Origin: Bog-950 sp964615305
Lineage (GTDB): Bacteria > Bacteroidota > Bacteroidia > Chitinophagales > LD1
Direction of reading: 5' to 3'
Length of the DNA: 64,000 nt
Assembly: GCA_964615305.1 (NCBI GenBank)
Contig: CAZTNA010000004.1
Span: forward strand, 168,960 to 232,959
The notes under the pieces are model-generated. The model was not told where the DNA came from. It saw nothing but the letters and a program-made list of their open reading frames with translations, and did no database searches. Made by a program: the position numbers and the translations under genes. This document shows, piece after piece, positions 1-9,106 of this stretch (positions are counted from its first letter, which is position 1; each line of letters opens with the position of its first letter).

Positions 1-1
1 T

Positions 2-493
2 TTGAATAAACCCAAAGCTATGGAGTTGAACATGCCTAAGAAAACCAATGTAGAAGATGAAAAGCAAGACGTGGGCGAATGTCAGGTAATGAACATACTG
101 CTCGATACGCTCGATCAAGTTTGGTATTATGATGGATTAAAAGTGGCCGGCTTACAGAAAACAACCTTTGCCGGTGACGAGGGAATACGCAAAGAAATTT
201 TACGCAAACTCACAGTAGTGCCGAAAGAATGTCCTCCCGGAAAAAAGTGGCAGGATGCTAATAAGGATGGAGTAAAACAACCCGAAGAAATTTCAATGGG
301 ACCTCGTGATGCTATTGTACTTATAAAGATGCTGAAAGGAGCTCGTTATAAAAACATGGTAGATATACTAGATGAAATGGACATTACAGGGTGCAAGATT
401 TACGCCATTCAAGATGCTGACCCCATTGAAATAGAAGCTGTGCTAAATGGAGGTGTTGTAAAAGAATTTGCAAAAGAAGTTGTTAGTCAGTAA
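2..493 (+). CDS. exbD: ExbD/TolR-type biopolymer transport protein, 5'-truncated by the window edge
   Basis: This is the C-terminal part of an ExbD-like subunit of the TonB energising complex. ExbD/TolR proteins have one N-terminal membrane helix and a periplasmic domain and use the proton gradient with ExbB to drive TonB. The frame is open to the window edge and the helix is not visible, so the true start lies upstream. What remains is a soluble periplasmic-type domain with a segment near its end (MVDILDEMDITGCKIYAI) that resembles the last strand-helix unit of ExbD. The insert around residues 75-100 (KECPPGKKWQDANKDG) makes the loop longer than in proteobacterial ExbD. tonB follows 59 bp downstream on the same strand, which supports the assignment. 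Family assignment is by pattern recognition only. Confidence 0.75.
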   Translation: MNKPKAMELNMPKKTNVEDEKQDVGECQVMNILLDTLDQVWYYDGLKVAGLQKTTFAGDEGIRKEILRKLTVVPKECPPGKKWQDANKDGVKQPEEISMGPRDAIVLIKMLKGARYKNMVDILDEMDITGCKIYAIQDADPIEIEAVLNGGVVKEFAKEVVSQ

Positions 494-552
494 AAAAAAT
501 TTTGTGGAATAATTCAGTTCGTGCATCATAAACACAAACAAGAAAATTAAGC

Positions 553-1347
553 ATGGAATCAACAAAAAATTATATGACCTGGTCAATGGACGATATTGTC
601 TTCGACAATCGTAACAAAGACTACGGTGCATACCAGCTAAGAATACTTACTAAGAAAAACGTACGCACAGGGTTAATATTTGCTGTAGTAGGTTTTTCGG
701 CATTCATTGCATTATCGTTGGTTGACTGGGGGTTTCTTTCTCGCGAAAAGGAAAAAGAAGTTGTTGAAACTTCTGTAACTCTTGCAGAACCACCACCATT
801 AGATAAAGCAGCACCACCACCGCCACCACCGCCACCACCGCCACCACCGCAACGTCCTACGGTTCGTTTCGTGGAGATGGTTGTAAAGAAGCAGGAGGAA
901 GTGCGTGAAGAAGAGCCCATGGAAATACCTAAAGATGAGAAGGCGGAAATATCTACCAAAACACAAGAAGGCGACCCCGAAGCAGAGTTAACAGAACCGG
1001 TAGTTACAGAAGCACCGGTAGTAGAAGAGCCCAAGATTTTCACCTTTGTTGAACAAAATCCTGAGTTCCCTGGCGGAGATGGAGAACTGATTAAATTCTT
1101 GCAAAAGAATATTCAGTATCCGCAAATGGAGCGCGATAATGATATTCAGGGAAAAGTTCTTTTGCGTTTTGTGGTAATGGAAGACGGCTCTGTGCAGGAT
1201 GTAAACGTTGTGCGCAGTGTTAGCCCCGGCCTAGATAAAGAAGCCGTACGTGTAGTAAAACTGTTGCCTAAGTTTAAACCCGGCAAGCAACAAGGTAAAC
1301 CGGTTCGCGTTTACTTCAACCTGCCTGTGGTATTTAAATTGCAATAA
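553..1347 (+). CDS. tonB: Energy transducer TonB
   Basis: TonB carries energy from the ExbB/ExbD motor across the periplasm to outer-membrane TonB-dependent transporters. The 264-aa protein has a cytoplasmic N-terminus with the Bacteroidota-type segment FDNRNKDYGAYQLR (residues 17-30), a single membrane helix at about 39-58, an uninterrupted run of 12 prolines at about 88-99, an acidic and Pro/Glu-rich linker to about 160, and a TonB_C domain from about 172 to the end (FPGGDGELIKFL, then VLLRFVVMEDGSV). ATG at 553 is chosen because the conserved N-terminal motif follows it directly. It probably shares a transcript with exbD and is followed by a strong hairpin terminator. The antisense reading frame rich in glycine is a shadow of the proline codons. 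Confidence 0.95.
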   Translation: MESTKNYMTWSMDDIVFDNRNKDYGAYQLRILTKKNVRTGLIFAVVGFSAFIALSLVDWGFLSREKEKEVVETSVTLAEPPPLDKAAPPPPPPPPPPPPQRPTVRFVEMVVKKQEEVREEEPMEIPKDEKAEISTKTQEGDPEAELTEPVVTEAPVVEEPKIFTFVEQNPEFPGGDGELIKFLQKNIQYPQMERDNDIQGKVLLRFVVMEDGSVQDVNVVRSVSPGLDKEAVRVVKLLPKFKPGKQQGKPVRVYFNLPVVFKLQ

Positions 1348-1369
1348 GCAGTATAGAAACACTTTTAAT

Positions 1370-1409
1370 CAAAATCATAATCGTTCAATACCGAATGATT
1401 ATGATTTTG
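1370..1409 (+). terminator. Strong hairpin terminator after tonB
   Basis: Positions 1370-1386 pair with 1393-1409 along 17 bp with a single G-U wobble, leaving a 6-nt loop (AATACC). The right arm ends in TTTTG and is followed by TTGTTTT. It lies 22 bp after the tonB stop codon and ends the exbD-tonB transcript. The left arm begins CAAAATC, so a U-rich tail also exists in the other direction. Confidence 0.8.
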
Positions 1410-1440
1410 TTGTTTTAGAAAGGTAAGTGATAAATAGAAA

Positions 1441-1671
1441 ATGAACCGCAATAGCTTTGTACAAAAAATTTTCAACAGCCCCGCTTTGATATGGAAAGCA
1501 GGTGCAGGGCTAATGTTTGTAGGTCTGGCCATTGCTATTGCTTTTGTTCCCTCGCTTACTGACGGGTTAGATAAAACAACTCGCTACAGTTTTGGTGGTT
1601 TGCTTACTGTCTATGGTTTGTTTCGCTTGGGAACTTTTTACGCGGAGTATAAACGTATGGGCAATGAGTAA
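1441..1671 (+). CDS. Small two-helix membrane protein, unknown function
   Basis: A 76-aa protein with two predicted membrane helices: about residues 20-38 (GAGLMFVGLAIAIAF) and about 50-67 (FGGLLTVYGLFRLGTFY). A short basic tail follows (YKRMGN). No catalytic motif is visible. It lies after the tonB terminator and overlaps the PstS-like lipoprotein gene by 8 bp (ATGAGTAA), so the two are translationally coupled. In Bacteroidota a small membrane protein often sits between tonB and a PstS-like gene, so I infer a role with that transport or energising cluster. The specific function is unknown. Confidence 0.8.
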   Translation: MNRNSFVQKIFNSPALIWKAGAGLMFVGLAIAIAFVPSLTDGLDKTTRYSFGGLLTVYGLFRLGTFYAEYKRMGNE

Positions 1672-2626
1672 ACATTTTTATATAGTATCTCTCGCGGTGC
1701 TTGCAGCGTTATTGGTGGTTTCATGTTCTCATAAGAAAGATGAAGCAAAGAAACAAAACAAAGCAACGCGTTACACTTCTTATGCAGGCGCACTGAACGT
1801 TTCTGCTGATTCGGGCTTGGAAAACATACTAAAACAACAGGAGCAAATCTTTGAGTTTACCTACGACAGTGTGCTGGTAAACATTCAATACAAAAACGAG
1901 AAAGAGATTTTTGAAGATTTCAGAACGAAGAAATCTACTGCCATTCTATTAGCCCGTAGTTTGGAGCAAACGGAGGTAAATGATTTTAAGAATTTCGACA
2001 CCATCTATACGCGCGAAATACCTGTGGCTTACGATGCTGTGGCGTTAATCGGTCATCCGAAATTTGACGATAAGCAATTGGATGTAGAAGTGTTGAAGAA
2101 ATACTTCTCTCCGCAAACCGGTAAAGATGGTTCGCCTAAACTGGTTTTCGAAAGCCAGCAATCGAGTGTGGTGAAATATGTGTTGGGTGTACTTGGTTAT
2201 AAGGACAAAGTATCGTCTAACGTATATGCGTTGCAATCGGCACAGGAAGTGATTGACTATGTTTCTAAAACAGAGAACGCCATTGGTTTTGTTCCATACA
2301 ACTTATTGAGCGATGCGGATGATAGCCGTGTGAAAGAAATTCTTAAGCAGGTAAAAATTTTAAGTTTACGCGTTAAAAATAGCGAGGGCATAGAGAGAAT
2401 AGTGAGTGCAAACCAAAGCGATATAGCGGCAAGTGATTATCCGTTAATCAGAACATGGAATGCTATAACGCGATACACTTACAGCGATAATCTGGAGATG
2501 TTGTTTCTCACGTTTTTGAGTAAGGAGCGAGCCGCCAAGATATTTTTGAAGGCAGGTCTTGTACCGGTAAAAACTCCCGAACGTGAAATAATTGTTAACA
2601 ACAAGCCTATAGAAACGTCTAAGTAA
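1664..2626 (+). CDS. PstS-like periplasmic substrate-binding lipoprotein
   Basis: The 320-aa protein resembles phosphate ABC transporter substrate-binding proteins of the PstS type. It begins with a lipoprotein signal whose lipobox VVSC ends at Cys21 (LAALLVVSCS). The body has PstS-like features: a sequence close to VAYDAVALIGHP, the segment FESQQSSVVKYVLGVLGY, and the late motif ENAIGFVPYN, which corresponds to the GxIGYV region of PstS. ATG at 1664 is preferred over an upstream in-frame TTG because it gives the signal peptide and overlaps the previous stop by 8 bp. No pstCAB genes are nearby. The neighbourhood (exbD, tonB, this gene, TPR protein) is a recurrent Bacteroidota arrangement, so a link to TonB-energised uptake is an inference. 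Confidence 0.85.
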   Translation: MSKHFYIVSLAVLAALLVVSCSHKKDEAKKQNKATRYTSYAGALNVSADSGLENILKQQEQIFEFTYDSVLVNIQYKNEKEIFEDFRTKKSTAILLARSLEQTEVNDFKNFDTIYTREIPVAYDAVALIGHPKFDDKQLDVEVLKKYFSPQTGKDGSPKLVFESQQSSVVKYVLGVLGYKDKVSSNVYALQSAQEVIDYVSKTENAIGFVPYNLLSDADDSRVKEILKQVKILSLRVKNSEGIERIVSANQSDIAASDYPLIRTWNAITRYTYSDNLEMLFLTFLSKERAAKIFLKAGLVPVKTPEREIIVNNKPIETSK

Positions 2627-2678
2627 AAATTGGCACGTAACTTTAATAAACAGAACATATCAAATAAGAAAACCGATA

Positions 2679-4259
2679 ATGAGAAAAGTATTTTCAACCG
2701 CAGTTGCCCTTTTTTTAATAGCTACCGCATTTGCTCAAACACTGCAAGATGCACAGCGCGAAATTGACAACGAAAATTATTTCAAAGCAAAACAGATTTT
2801 GTTTAAACTGATGAAAGAAGGCACTGTTGCCAAACAGGATGCAGCGTACTACTTAGGTAATGCTTACTTGAAAAGCGATGACGCAGATTCAGCAAAAGTG
2901 TTTTACCAAATGGTGTGGAACCCGGAAACAAAATCTGCCTTGGGTTATGTAGCTAACGGAAGGTTGGCTTTGTTAGCTAAAAACTCAACAGACGCCAAAG
3001 CAAGTTTCGACCGCGCTTTGCAGACAACAAAAATGAAGAACGCCAGTATTTATTACGAAATTGGTGACGCGTATTTTCGCCCGAGTGTTAGCAGTTTAAG
3101 CAGCGCTATTTCTAATTTAGAAGCAGCTTATAACCTCGACAACAAAAGCGCAAGTATTATGTTGGCTTTAGGTGATGCCTACTTGGCAAATTCAGCTACC
3201 GATAATACCATGGGGGGTAAAGCGATGAATAAGTATGAAGCTGCCGCTGCACAAGACGCTAAGAATCCACTTGCCCAGATTAAGATTGGACGCTTAGCTG
3301 TAAATGGCAGAATTTGGGAGCAAGCCATTGACGCGTTTAACAAAGCGTTGAGTATTGATCAGAGTTTTCCTATAGTTTACAAAGAGTTAGCTGAAGCATA
3401 CTACCTGAGCAAACAGTACGATAAGGTTAAACCTAACTACGAGAAGTATATTGCCTTAAGCCCTGGCGACAATCAGGCCAAGACAAGTTTGATTACGCTT
3501 TACTACCAAAGCAAAGAATATGACAAGGCGATTGAAGAAGCAACTAAAGGTTTAAAGAACGACCCTTCTAACTATGTTTTTCAGCGTGTAATTGCTTTTA
3601 GTAACTTTGAAATGAAGCGTTACAAAGAAGCTGCCGAGGCTAGCAAGTTGTTTTGGGATAACCCGGCAAAGAAGGTGAAAGATATTGACTACATCTATAG
3701 CGCACGTATTGCAGCGCAAACCGGTGACACCACTGCCGCAATGAATTATTTTAAAGTAGCGTTGGCTAACGATTCATCTAACTGCGATTTGATAGGTGAA
3801 TTTGGCAAGGTGTTGTATTTGGCCAAACATTATAATGAGGCAGTAGCTCAGTATGCCTATAAAAAAGACAAGTGTGGTAAACTCGGATCTTTAGAGTTGT
3901 TTTACCTTGGTAAAAGCTACTCAAGTCTGGGTGATTCTGTCATGGCTGATACAACCTTTGGTGAGTTTATTGTCCGTAATCCTACATCGCCTGACGGTTA
4001 CCTGCAACGTGCATTCGTAAATTTGAAAATGGGCAAACCTGCTGACTATATGGCGTATCCCTACTACTTAAAATACATTGAACTTACTCAAGCCACACCC
4101 TCAAAATATAAGAGAGACTTGCCAGACGCATATGCATACGTAGGTTTGTATTATTTTGAGAAGTTGAAAAATAAAGAACAAGCCAAGGATTACTTCATGA
4201 AAGCCCTTGAAATTGATCCGGCCAACGAAATGGCTGTGGAGCTAATGAAACAATACTAA
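2679..4259 (+). CDS. Exported tetratricopeptide-repeat protein
   Basis: A 526-aa protein with a Sec signal peptide (about residues 1-19, ending TAFAQ) followed by TPR-type helical repeats along almost its whole length. Typical units include YDKAIEEATKGLKNDPSNY in the middle and KEQAKDYFMKALEIDPANEM at the C-terminus. TPR arrays bind other proteins, and this one would act in the periplasm or at the outer membrane. It starts 52 bp after the PstS-like gene on the same strand with no terminator between, so it is probably the last gene of that operon. A perfect hairpin terminator lies 15 bp after its stop. No enzyme domain is visible. Confidence 0.85.
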   Translation: MRKVFSTAVALFLIATAFAQTLQDAQREIDNENYFKAKQILFKLMKEGTVAKQDAAYYLGNAYLKSDDADSAKVFYQMVWNPETKSALGYVANGRLALLAKNSTDAKASFDRALQTTKMKNASIYYEIGDAYFRPSVSSLSSAISNLEAAYNLDNKSASIMLALGDAYLANSATDNTMGGKAMNKYEAAAAQDAKNPLAQIKIGRLAVNGRIWEQAIDAFNKALSIDQSFPIVYKELAEAYYLSKQYDKVKPNYEKYIALSPGDNQAKTSLITLYYQSKEYDKAIEEATKGLKNDPSNYVFQRVIAFSNFEMKRYKEAAEASKLFWDNPAKKVKDIDYIYSARIAAQTGDTTAAMNYFKVALANDSSNCDLIGEFGKVLYLAKHYNEAVAQYAYKKDKCGKLGSLELFYLGKSYSSLGDSVMADTTFGEFIVRNPTSPDGYLQRAFVNLKMGKPADYMAYPYYLKYIELTQATPSKYKRDLPDAYAYVGLYYFEKLKNKEQAKDYFMKALEIDPANEMAVELMKQY

Positions 4260-4274
4260 TACTAAACGTAGGAC

Positions 4275-4303
4275 AAAAACCTCTCGCAAACCGGGAGGTT
4301 TTT
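4275..4303. terminator. Bidirectional terminator between TPR gene and dnaE
   Basis: The arm AAAAACCTC (4275-4283) pairs perfectly with GAGGTTTTT (4295-4303) around an 11-nt loop. A T-run follows on the + strand and the matching A-run precedes it, so the hairpin can terminate both the TPR operon and the convergent dnaE transcript. Confidence 0.85.
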
Positions 4304-4316
4304 TGTTTGAGGTAAT

Positions 4317-7300
4317 TTAGTTCAGGTCGTATTGAATTCTCAATGTATCTAGTTCTTTAAACAAATCGTTACTCAGATCAACTGATTTTATCGAAGAACG
4401 TACACCTACAATTATGTTTTCTATAGGATCGTTAAACTTAATTCGTAAACGAACTTTGCCCGGATGTTTTTCGATGGCAGCTTGTATATCATTAATCAGC
4501 TTATCATTTACAGTAGATGGATCAACTTCAATAGTCAGAAACTTGGTGAGTTTAGTGCGTATATCGCTTAGCAAATCAATTTTGCTTATTTTAAATTCAA
4601 ACTCAGCTTCGTTTTTCCACCGCGGTTGATACCGTCCTGAAATGTGAAGCATAGCATTAGGGGTTTCGGTGAAGGTTTTAAAGTTTAAGTAATCTTTACC
4701 AAACAGTGCAAAGTTGTATGTGCCGTTGAAATCTTCCACCGTAAAACGGCAGTAAAGATTTCCAGTTTTAGATATTTTAGTTTCAGTGCTTGTAACAATA
4801 CCGGCAAGTTTTAATTCCTTGTTTTTCGAATTCTCAATATCGTTTAAGAAACAATTAGTGAATTTTTTTATTTCTAAACGGTAATCGTCTAACGGATGAC
4901 CGCTTATATAGATGCCGGTTACTTCTTTTTCCTTTTTTAGTTTTTCCAACAGGCTCCATTCATCACTGCCAAATGATGTAGGCTCTGATAGGTTCACTCC
5001 GCCACCTATTTCGCCAAACAACGAGTTTTGCTGTGTAGCTCCAGATCCTTGAACATTGCTTCCATATTTAACCGCCTTTTCAATAAGGTTAAGGCCATCT
5101 TTTTTGTCAGGTAAAAAATATTGTGCACGGTGGTAGCCCTGAAACGAATCAAAAGCCCCCGCGTAGCCCAATGCTTCTAATGCTTTTTTGTTTACCGCGC
5201 GTAGGTTGGCTCTACGGGTTAAATCGTAAATGGTTTTGTATGTGCCATTTGCTTTGCGTTCATCTACCAAAGACTCTACAGCGGCTTCTCCCACACCTTT
5301 AATGGCAGAAAGTGCGTATCGTATTTCTCCGTATTTATTTACTGTAAATTTTACATCGCTTTCGTTTACGTCCGGGCCTTTTACCGGAATACCCATTCGC
5401 CTGCATTCCTCCATAAAGAAGGTAATCTTATCAATGTTGCCCTGGTTGTTTGTTAATAGAGCACTCATGTACTCGGCAGGGTAGTTTGCTTTTAGATATG
5501 CTGTTTGAAAAGCTACAAACGCATAACAGGTGCTATGCGATTTGTTGAAGGCGTATTGCGCGAATGCTTCCCAGTCGGTCCAAATTTTATCAAGTTTCTT
5601 TGCATCTAATTTTTTTGCCTGAGCGCCTTCCATAAACTTATCCTTCATTTTATCGAGGGTCTTACGATCTTTTTTCCCCATTGCCTTACGCAGTACATCC
5701 GCATCGCCTTTTGTAAAGCCAGCTAGCTTTTGCGACAGTAACATTACTTGCTCTTGATATACGGTAATGCCATACGTTTCTTTCAAATACTCTTCCATTT
5801 CTGGAAGATCGTAACTGATTTTCTGCTTGCCGTGTTTGCGTAAAATGTAATCGGGAATATATGCTATGGGGCCAGGGCGGTAAAGGGCGTTCATGGCAAT
5901 TAGGTCGTCAAACTTATCGGGCTTTAACTCCTTCAGATATTTTTGCATACCGGCCGACTCGAACTGGAATGTGCCGTTGGTTTCGGCTCTTTGGTACAGT
6001 TCTAAAGTTTTACGATCGTTAAGCGGTATGGAGTCTATATCTATTTTTATACCTCTATTTTGTTCTATAAGTTGCAGCGCATCTCGAATAATAGTTAGGG
6101 TTTTTAAACCCAGAAAGTCCATTTTTATTACACCCGCTTCTTCAATTACTTTGCCTTCATATTGAGTGAGCCACAACTCTGTATCTTTAGAAGTAGCCAC
6201 CGGAATAATTTCTGTAAGGTCTTTGGGAGCTATAATTATTCCTGCGGCATGTACTCCTGTGCCACGCATTCCACCTTCCAGTTTTTCTGCTTCGTGCAAC
6301 ACTTTACTTTCAAGCGAGTCGCTTTCGTATATCGTTCGTAGCTTTTTAGCATCTTCAATTTCTTCGCTGGTGTAGTTTTCTTTTTCCTTCAAGCTGTCTT
6401 TGCCTTCTAAAGGAGCATGAAGTAATCGCTCAAGTTCTGTTCCAGGTCTGTCGGAAACAAGCTTGGTAAGTGCTATAGAGTCGCTAAGAGGTAAGTCGAG
6501 CACACGAGCAACGTCTTTTATGCTGACTTTAGCGGCCATGGTGCTGTATGTTACAATTTGCGCAACCTGCTGCTTGCCGTATTTTTTAACTACATAGTCA
6601 ATTACTTTGTCTCTACCTATGTCATCAAAGTCGGTATCTATATCCGGCATTGACTTTCGGTCGGGGTTTAAGAAACGTTCAAAAAGCAAATTGTATGCGA
6701 TGGGGTCAATATTTGTAATGCCAATACAGTATGCTACAACGCTTCCCGCAGCTGAACCACGACCGGGACCGATAAGGACCCCCATTTCTCTTCCGGCTTT
6801 TATGAAATCAGCTACAATAAGAAAGTAACCGGGGAAACCCATTGTTTTAATGGTGTGTAACTCGAAGTTTATACGCTCCTCAATTTCGGCAGTTAGCTCT
6901 TTGTAGCGTTTGTGCGCACCTTCAAAAGTTATGTGTTTAAGATACTCCCATTGATTGAACACATCATCGGCATGTATCTGAAATTCTTTTGGTATAGGGA
7001 AATTGGGAAGAAGAATGTCGTTCTTTAGGTTCAAGTGTTCAATCTTGTGATATATGTCGAACGTGTTTTCAACTGACTGTGGTACATCTTTAAACAACTC
7101 GTTCATTTCAGCCTGTGTTTTGAAATAGAACTGATCGTTGAAAAAGGCGAACCGTTTTCCCTTTACACTTACATCGTCATCACTAAACTCTTTGTTTGTA
7201 GGGGTGCTTTGTTTTTCACCGGTGTTAATACAAAGAAGAATGTCGTGAGCATTGGCGTCTTGTTGGTCAACATAATGCGAATCATTTGTGCAAATAACTT

Positions 7301-7922
7301 TTACATCATATTCTTTGCTCCATTTAAGCAGCACTTGATTTACTTTCTCCTGCTCTTCCATGCCGTGGCGTTGCAGTTCTATATAGTAATCATCACCAAA
7401 CAAATTTAGCCACCACTCAAATTCTTTACGGGCATTCTCTTCTCCTTTCTTTAATATAGTTTGAGGAACCAAAGCTCCTATGCAGCAGGTGGAGGCTATA
7501 AGGTTGTGGTGATATTTTTCGATAAGTGCTTTGTCAATGCGCGGGTATTTACCATACAAGCCATCGGTGTAGCCCAACGAACACAACTTCATCAAATTTT
7601 TATAACCATCGGCATTTTTTGCAATGAGCAATTGATGATATCGTTTGTCTTTTTTATCTTTTGTAAACGACCGCACCGTATGATCATCTACTACATAAAA
7701 TTCGCAACCAACTATGGGTTTTACCTGATAGGTACCATCAGCATTTTTGTATTTACCTGCCTGTGCTACAAAGTCGAAAACCCCAAACATGTTGCCGTGG
7801 TCGGTTATGGTAAGTGCTTTCATACCATCTGCCGCTGCTTTTTTATACATGCCGCTAATGCTGGCAGCACCGTCAAGCAAAGAATACTGTGTGTGTGAAT
7901 GTAGATGTATAAACTCGGGCAT
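4317..7922 (-). CDS. dnaE: DNA polymerase III subunit alpha
   Basis: This is the catalytic alpha subunit of the replicative DNA polymerase. The 1201-aa length is normal for bacterial DnaE. The N-terminus is a PHP domain (HLHSHTQYSLLDGA, residues 6-19). The polymerase core holds GPGRGSAAGSVVAY and the catalytic aspartate motif PDIDTDF at about 426-432. The fingers region contains ALYRPGPIAYIPDY and YQEQVMLL, followed by a helix-hairpin-helix segment, and near the C-terminus an OB-fold (LKLAGIVTSTETKISKTGN). The ATG at 7922 gives the standard MPEFIHLHSHT start. The gene is convergent with the TPR operon and shares its bidirectional terminator. Confidence 0.98.
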   Translation of the reverse strand: MPEFIHLHSHTQYSLLDGAASISGMYKKAAADGMKALTITDHGNMFGVFDFVAQAGKYKNADGTYQVKPIVGCEFYVVDDHTVRSFTKDKKDKRYHQLLIAKNADGYKNLMKLCSLGYTDGLYGKYPRIDKALIEKYHHNLIASTCCIGALVPQTILKKGEENARKEFEWWLNLFGDDYYIELQRHGMEEQEKVNQVLLKWSKEYDVKVICTNDSHYVDQQDANAHDILLCINTGEKQSTPTNKEFSDDDVSVKGKRFAFFNDQFYFKTQAEMNELFKDVPQSVENTFDIYHKIEHLNLKNDILLPNFPIPKEFQIHADDVFNQWEYLKHITFEGAHKRYKELTAEIEERINFELHTIKTMGFPGYFLIVADFIKAGREMGVLIGPGRGSAAGSVVAYCIGITNIDPIAYNLLFERFLNPDRKSMPDIDTDFDDIGRDKVIDYVVKKYGKQQVAQIVTYSTMAAKVSIKDVARVLDLPLSDSIALTKLVSDRPGTELERLLHAPLEGKDSLKEKENYTSEEIEDAKKLRTIYESDSLESKVLHEAEKLEGGMRGTGVHAAGIIIAPKDLTEIIPVATSKDTELWLTQYEGKVIEEAGVIKMDFLGLKTLTIIRDALQLIEQNRGIKIDIDSIPLNDRKTLELYQRAETNGTFQFESAGMQKYLKELKPDKFDDLIAMNALYRPGPIAYIPDYILRKHGKQKISYDLPEMEEYLKETYGITVYQEQVMLLSQKLAGFTKGDADVLRKAMGKKDRKTLDKMKDKFMEGAQAKKLDAKKLDKIWTDWEAFAQYAFNKSHSTCYAFVAFQTAYLKANYPAEYMSALLTNNQGNIDKITFFMEECRRMGIPVKGPDVNESDVKFTVNKYGEIRYALSAIKGVGEAAVESLVDERKANGTYKTIYDLTRRANLRAVNKKALEALGYAGAFDSFQGYHRAQYFLPDKKDGLNLIEKAVKYGSNVQGSGATQQNSLFGEIGGGVNLSEPTSFGSDEWSLLEKLKKEKEVTGIYISGHPLDDYRLEIKKFTNCFLNDIENSKNKELKLAGIVTSTETKISKTGNLYCRFTVEDFNGTYNFALFGKDYLNFKTFTETPNAMLHISGRYQPRWKNEAEFEFKISKIDLLSDIRTKLTKFLTIEVDPSTVNDKLINDIQAAIEKHPGKVRLRIKFNDPIENIIVGVRSSIKSVDLSNDLFKELDTLRIQYDLN

Positions 7923-8165
7923 AGTTCAAAAATTACTATCACGAATTTCGAATTACTACTTAAACCAGCGCTTTATTTAACTGAAAAGTTATTCGTGATT
8001 TTTGAACAGAAAAAATGGATGACAAATCTGAATTCCGATGGTTGCTATCCATCAGATTATCAAGCAGTAGCTCTAACTTAATATAGGTGACGGCAATTTT
8101 TTGTGTGCAATCCAGAATGTGTAGAAGTAAATGTCTGTGTTTGGTAAAATAGGCAACTATAACCG

Positions 8166-9020
8166 TTACCAAACATCCATTGTTTTTGTTTTCCCATTTA
8201 CTGAAACCGATATTTTACGATCACAGTGTTCGTTATTGTCAGGATCGTAGTTTACGGTGAATGTATTGCCTCCGCTGCTTAATTGCCATTCTCCTTTTAC
8301 AAACGTTTCAAGACAACTCAAAGAGATAACTTTTTTGAGCGGACTAACAGTTTCGGCAGTAAAAGAAACGCCATTTTTATTGGTGCCGCTTGAAGTTCCA
8401 ATTATTTCCATTTCATCGCCCCACACGCCCCCCGGTGAGTTAAGGGTAATTGCAGCCGTTCGGTTACATTCCCATTTAGCGGTGCCGTTGTCGCGCTGAA
8501 AGGTGGCATTACTGATGTCAATTGTAAAAGCAGTTTCACTCGATCTTGAAACGGTAGTTAACCCTGAAAGCTGATACATGTTTACTCCATTACCTACAAA
8601 ATAGTTATCAGCAGTAGAAATGCTTATGGTAACTATACATGGGAAACTAGTCCAACGCTTAGTCATACCCACATGAATTTTCCCTGCGCGGTAGCGCCCG
8701 TCTTTACAGATAATGCCTTTTGTTAAACCGCCATTATTTAGCAATCCATAGTCAATTGTAAATACTATCCCATCGCTATCGCTTAACAGGGAGTCGGTGA
8801 AAAAAACTCGCGCTGCACCAGGTAATATAAGCTCGCCTGTTTTGCCTGTATTTCCGTTGTTGGCGGAAAAGTCAGCTACGGCATCGTATATTGCTGCAAA
8901 CTCTGTTTCAAATGCTGCGTTGTCTTGCGCACTATCAATATTATCATCTGTCTGTTTTTTACAGGAATTGATGTTCAACAGAACTATGAAACCAAGTATA
9001 GAAATCAGGATTTTTTGCAT
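8166..9020 (-). CDS. Lipoprotein, unknown function
   Basis: The product is 284 aa and starts with a lipoprotein signal whose lipobox INSC ends at Cys20, followed by KKQTDDN. The ATG at 9020 is chosen over an in-frame upstream ATG at 9056 because it places the signal peptide at the very N-terminus. The mature part is beta-rich, with alternating T/S/V segments and several cysteines (CKDG, FPCIVTI, WECNRT, LSCLETF, EHCDRK), and ends SVNGKTKTMDVW. It is likely an outer-membrane-anchored beta-sandwich protein. I do not recognise the family. A 243-bp gap separates it from dnaE. Confidence 0.75.
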   Translation of the reverse strand: MQKILISILGFIVLLNINSCKKQTDDNIDSAQDNAAFETEFAAIYDAVADFSANNGNTGKTGELILPGAARVFFTDSLLSDSDGIVFTIDYGLLNNGGLTKGIICKDGRYRAGKIHVGMTKRWTSFPCIVTISISTADNYFVGNGVNMYQLSGLTTVSRSSETAFTIDISNATFQRDNGTAKWECNRTAAITLNSPGGVWGDEMEIIGTSSGTNKNGVSFTAETVSPLKKVISLSCLETFVKGEWQLSSGGNTFTVNYDPDNNEHCDRKISVSVNGKTKTMDVW

Positions 9021-9106
9021 GGTATTTTTTTTGCCAAAGTGAAAATAAACAAGCACTGCAATTTAATACGAGGTGTAAGAACAGTCAATAACCCAAGGTG
9101 GGAGAG

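Noticed and set aside
621..1043. Minus-strand glycine-rich frame opposite tonB
   Set aside because: Its glycine run is only the antisense of the TonB proline codons; tonB has clear domains on the + strand.
1592..1663. Longer N-terminus for the PstS-like gene from the TTG region at 1592
   Set aside because: It would place 24 residues before the lipoprotein signal peptide; ATG at 1664 gives a normal signal and couples to the preceding stop.
7960..8172. 70-codon minus-strand frame between dnaE and the lipoprotein gene
   Set aside because: No recognisable motif, low-complexity composition, overlaps the end of the lipoprotein gene and has no neighbour support.
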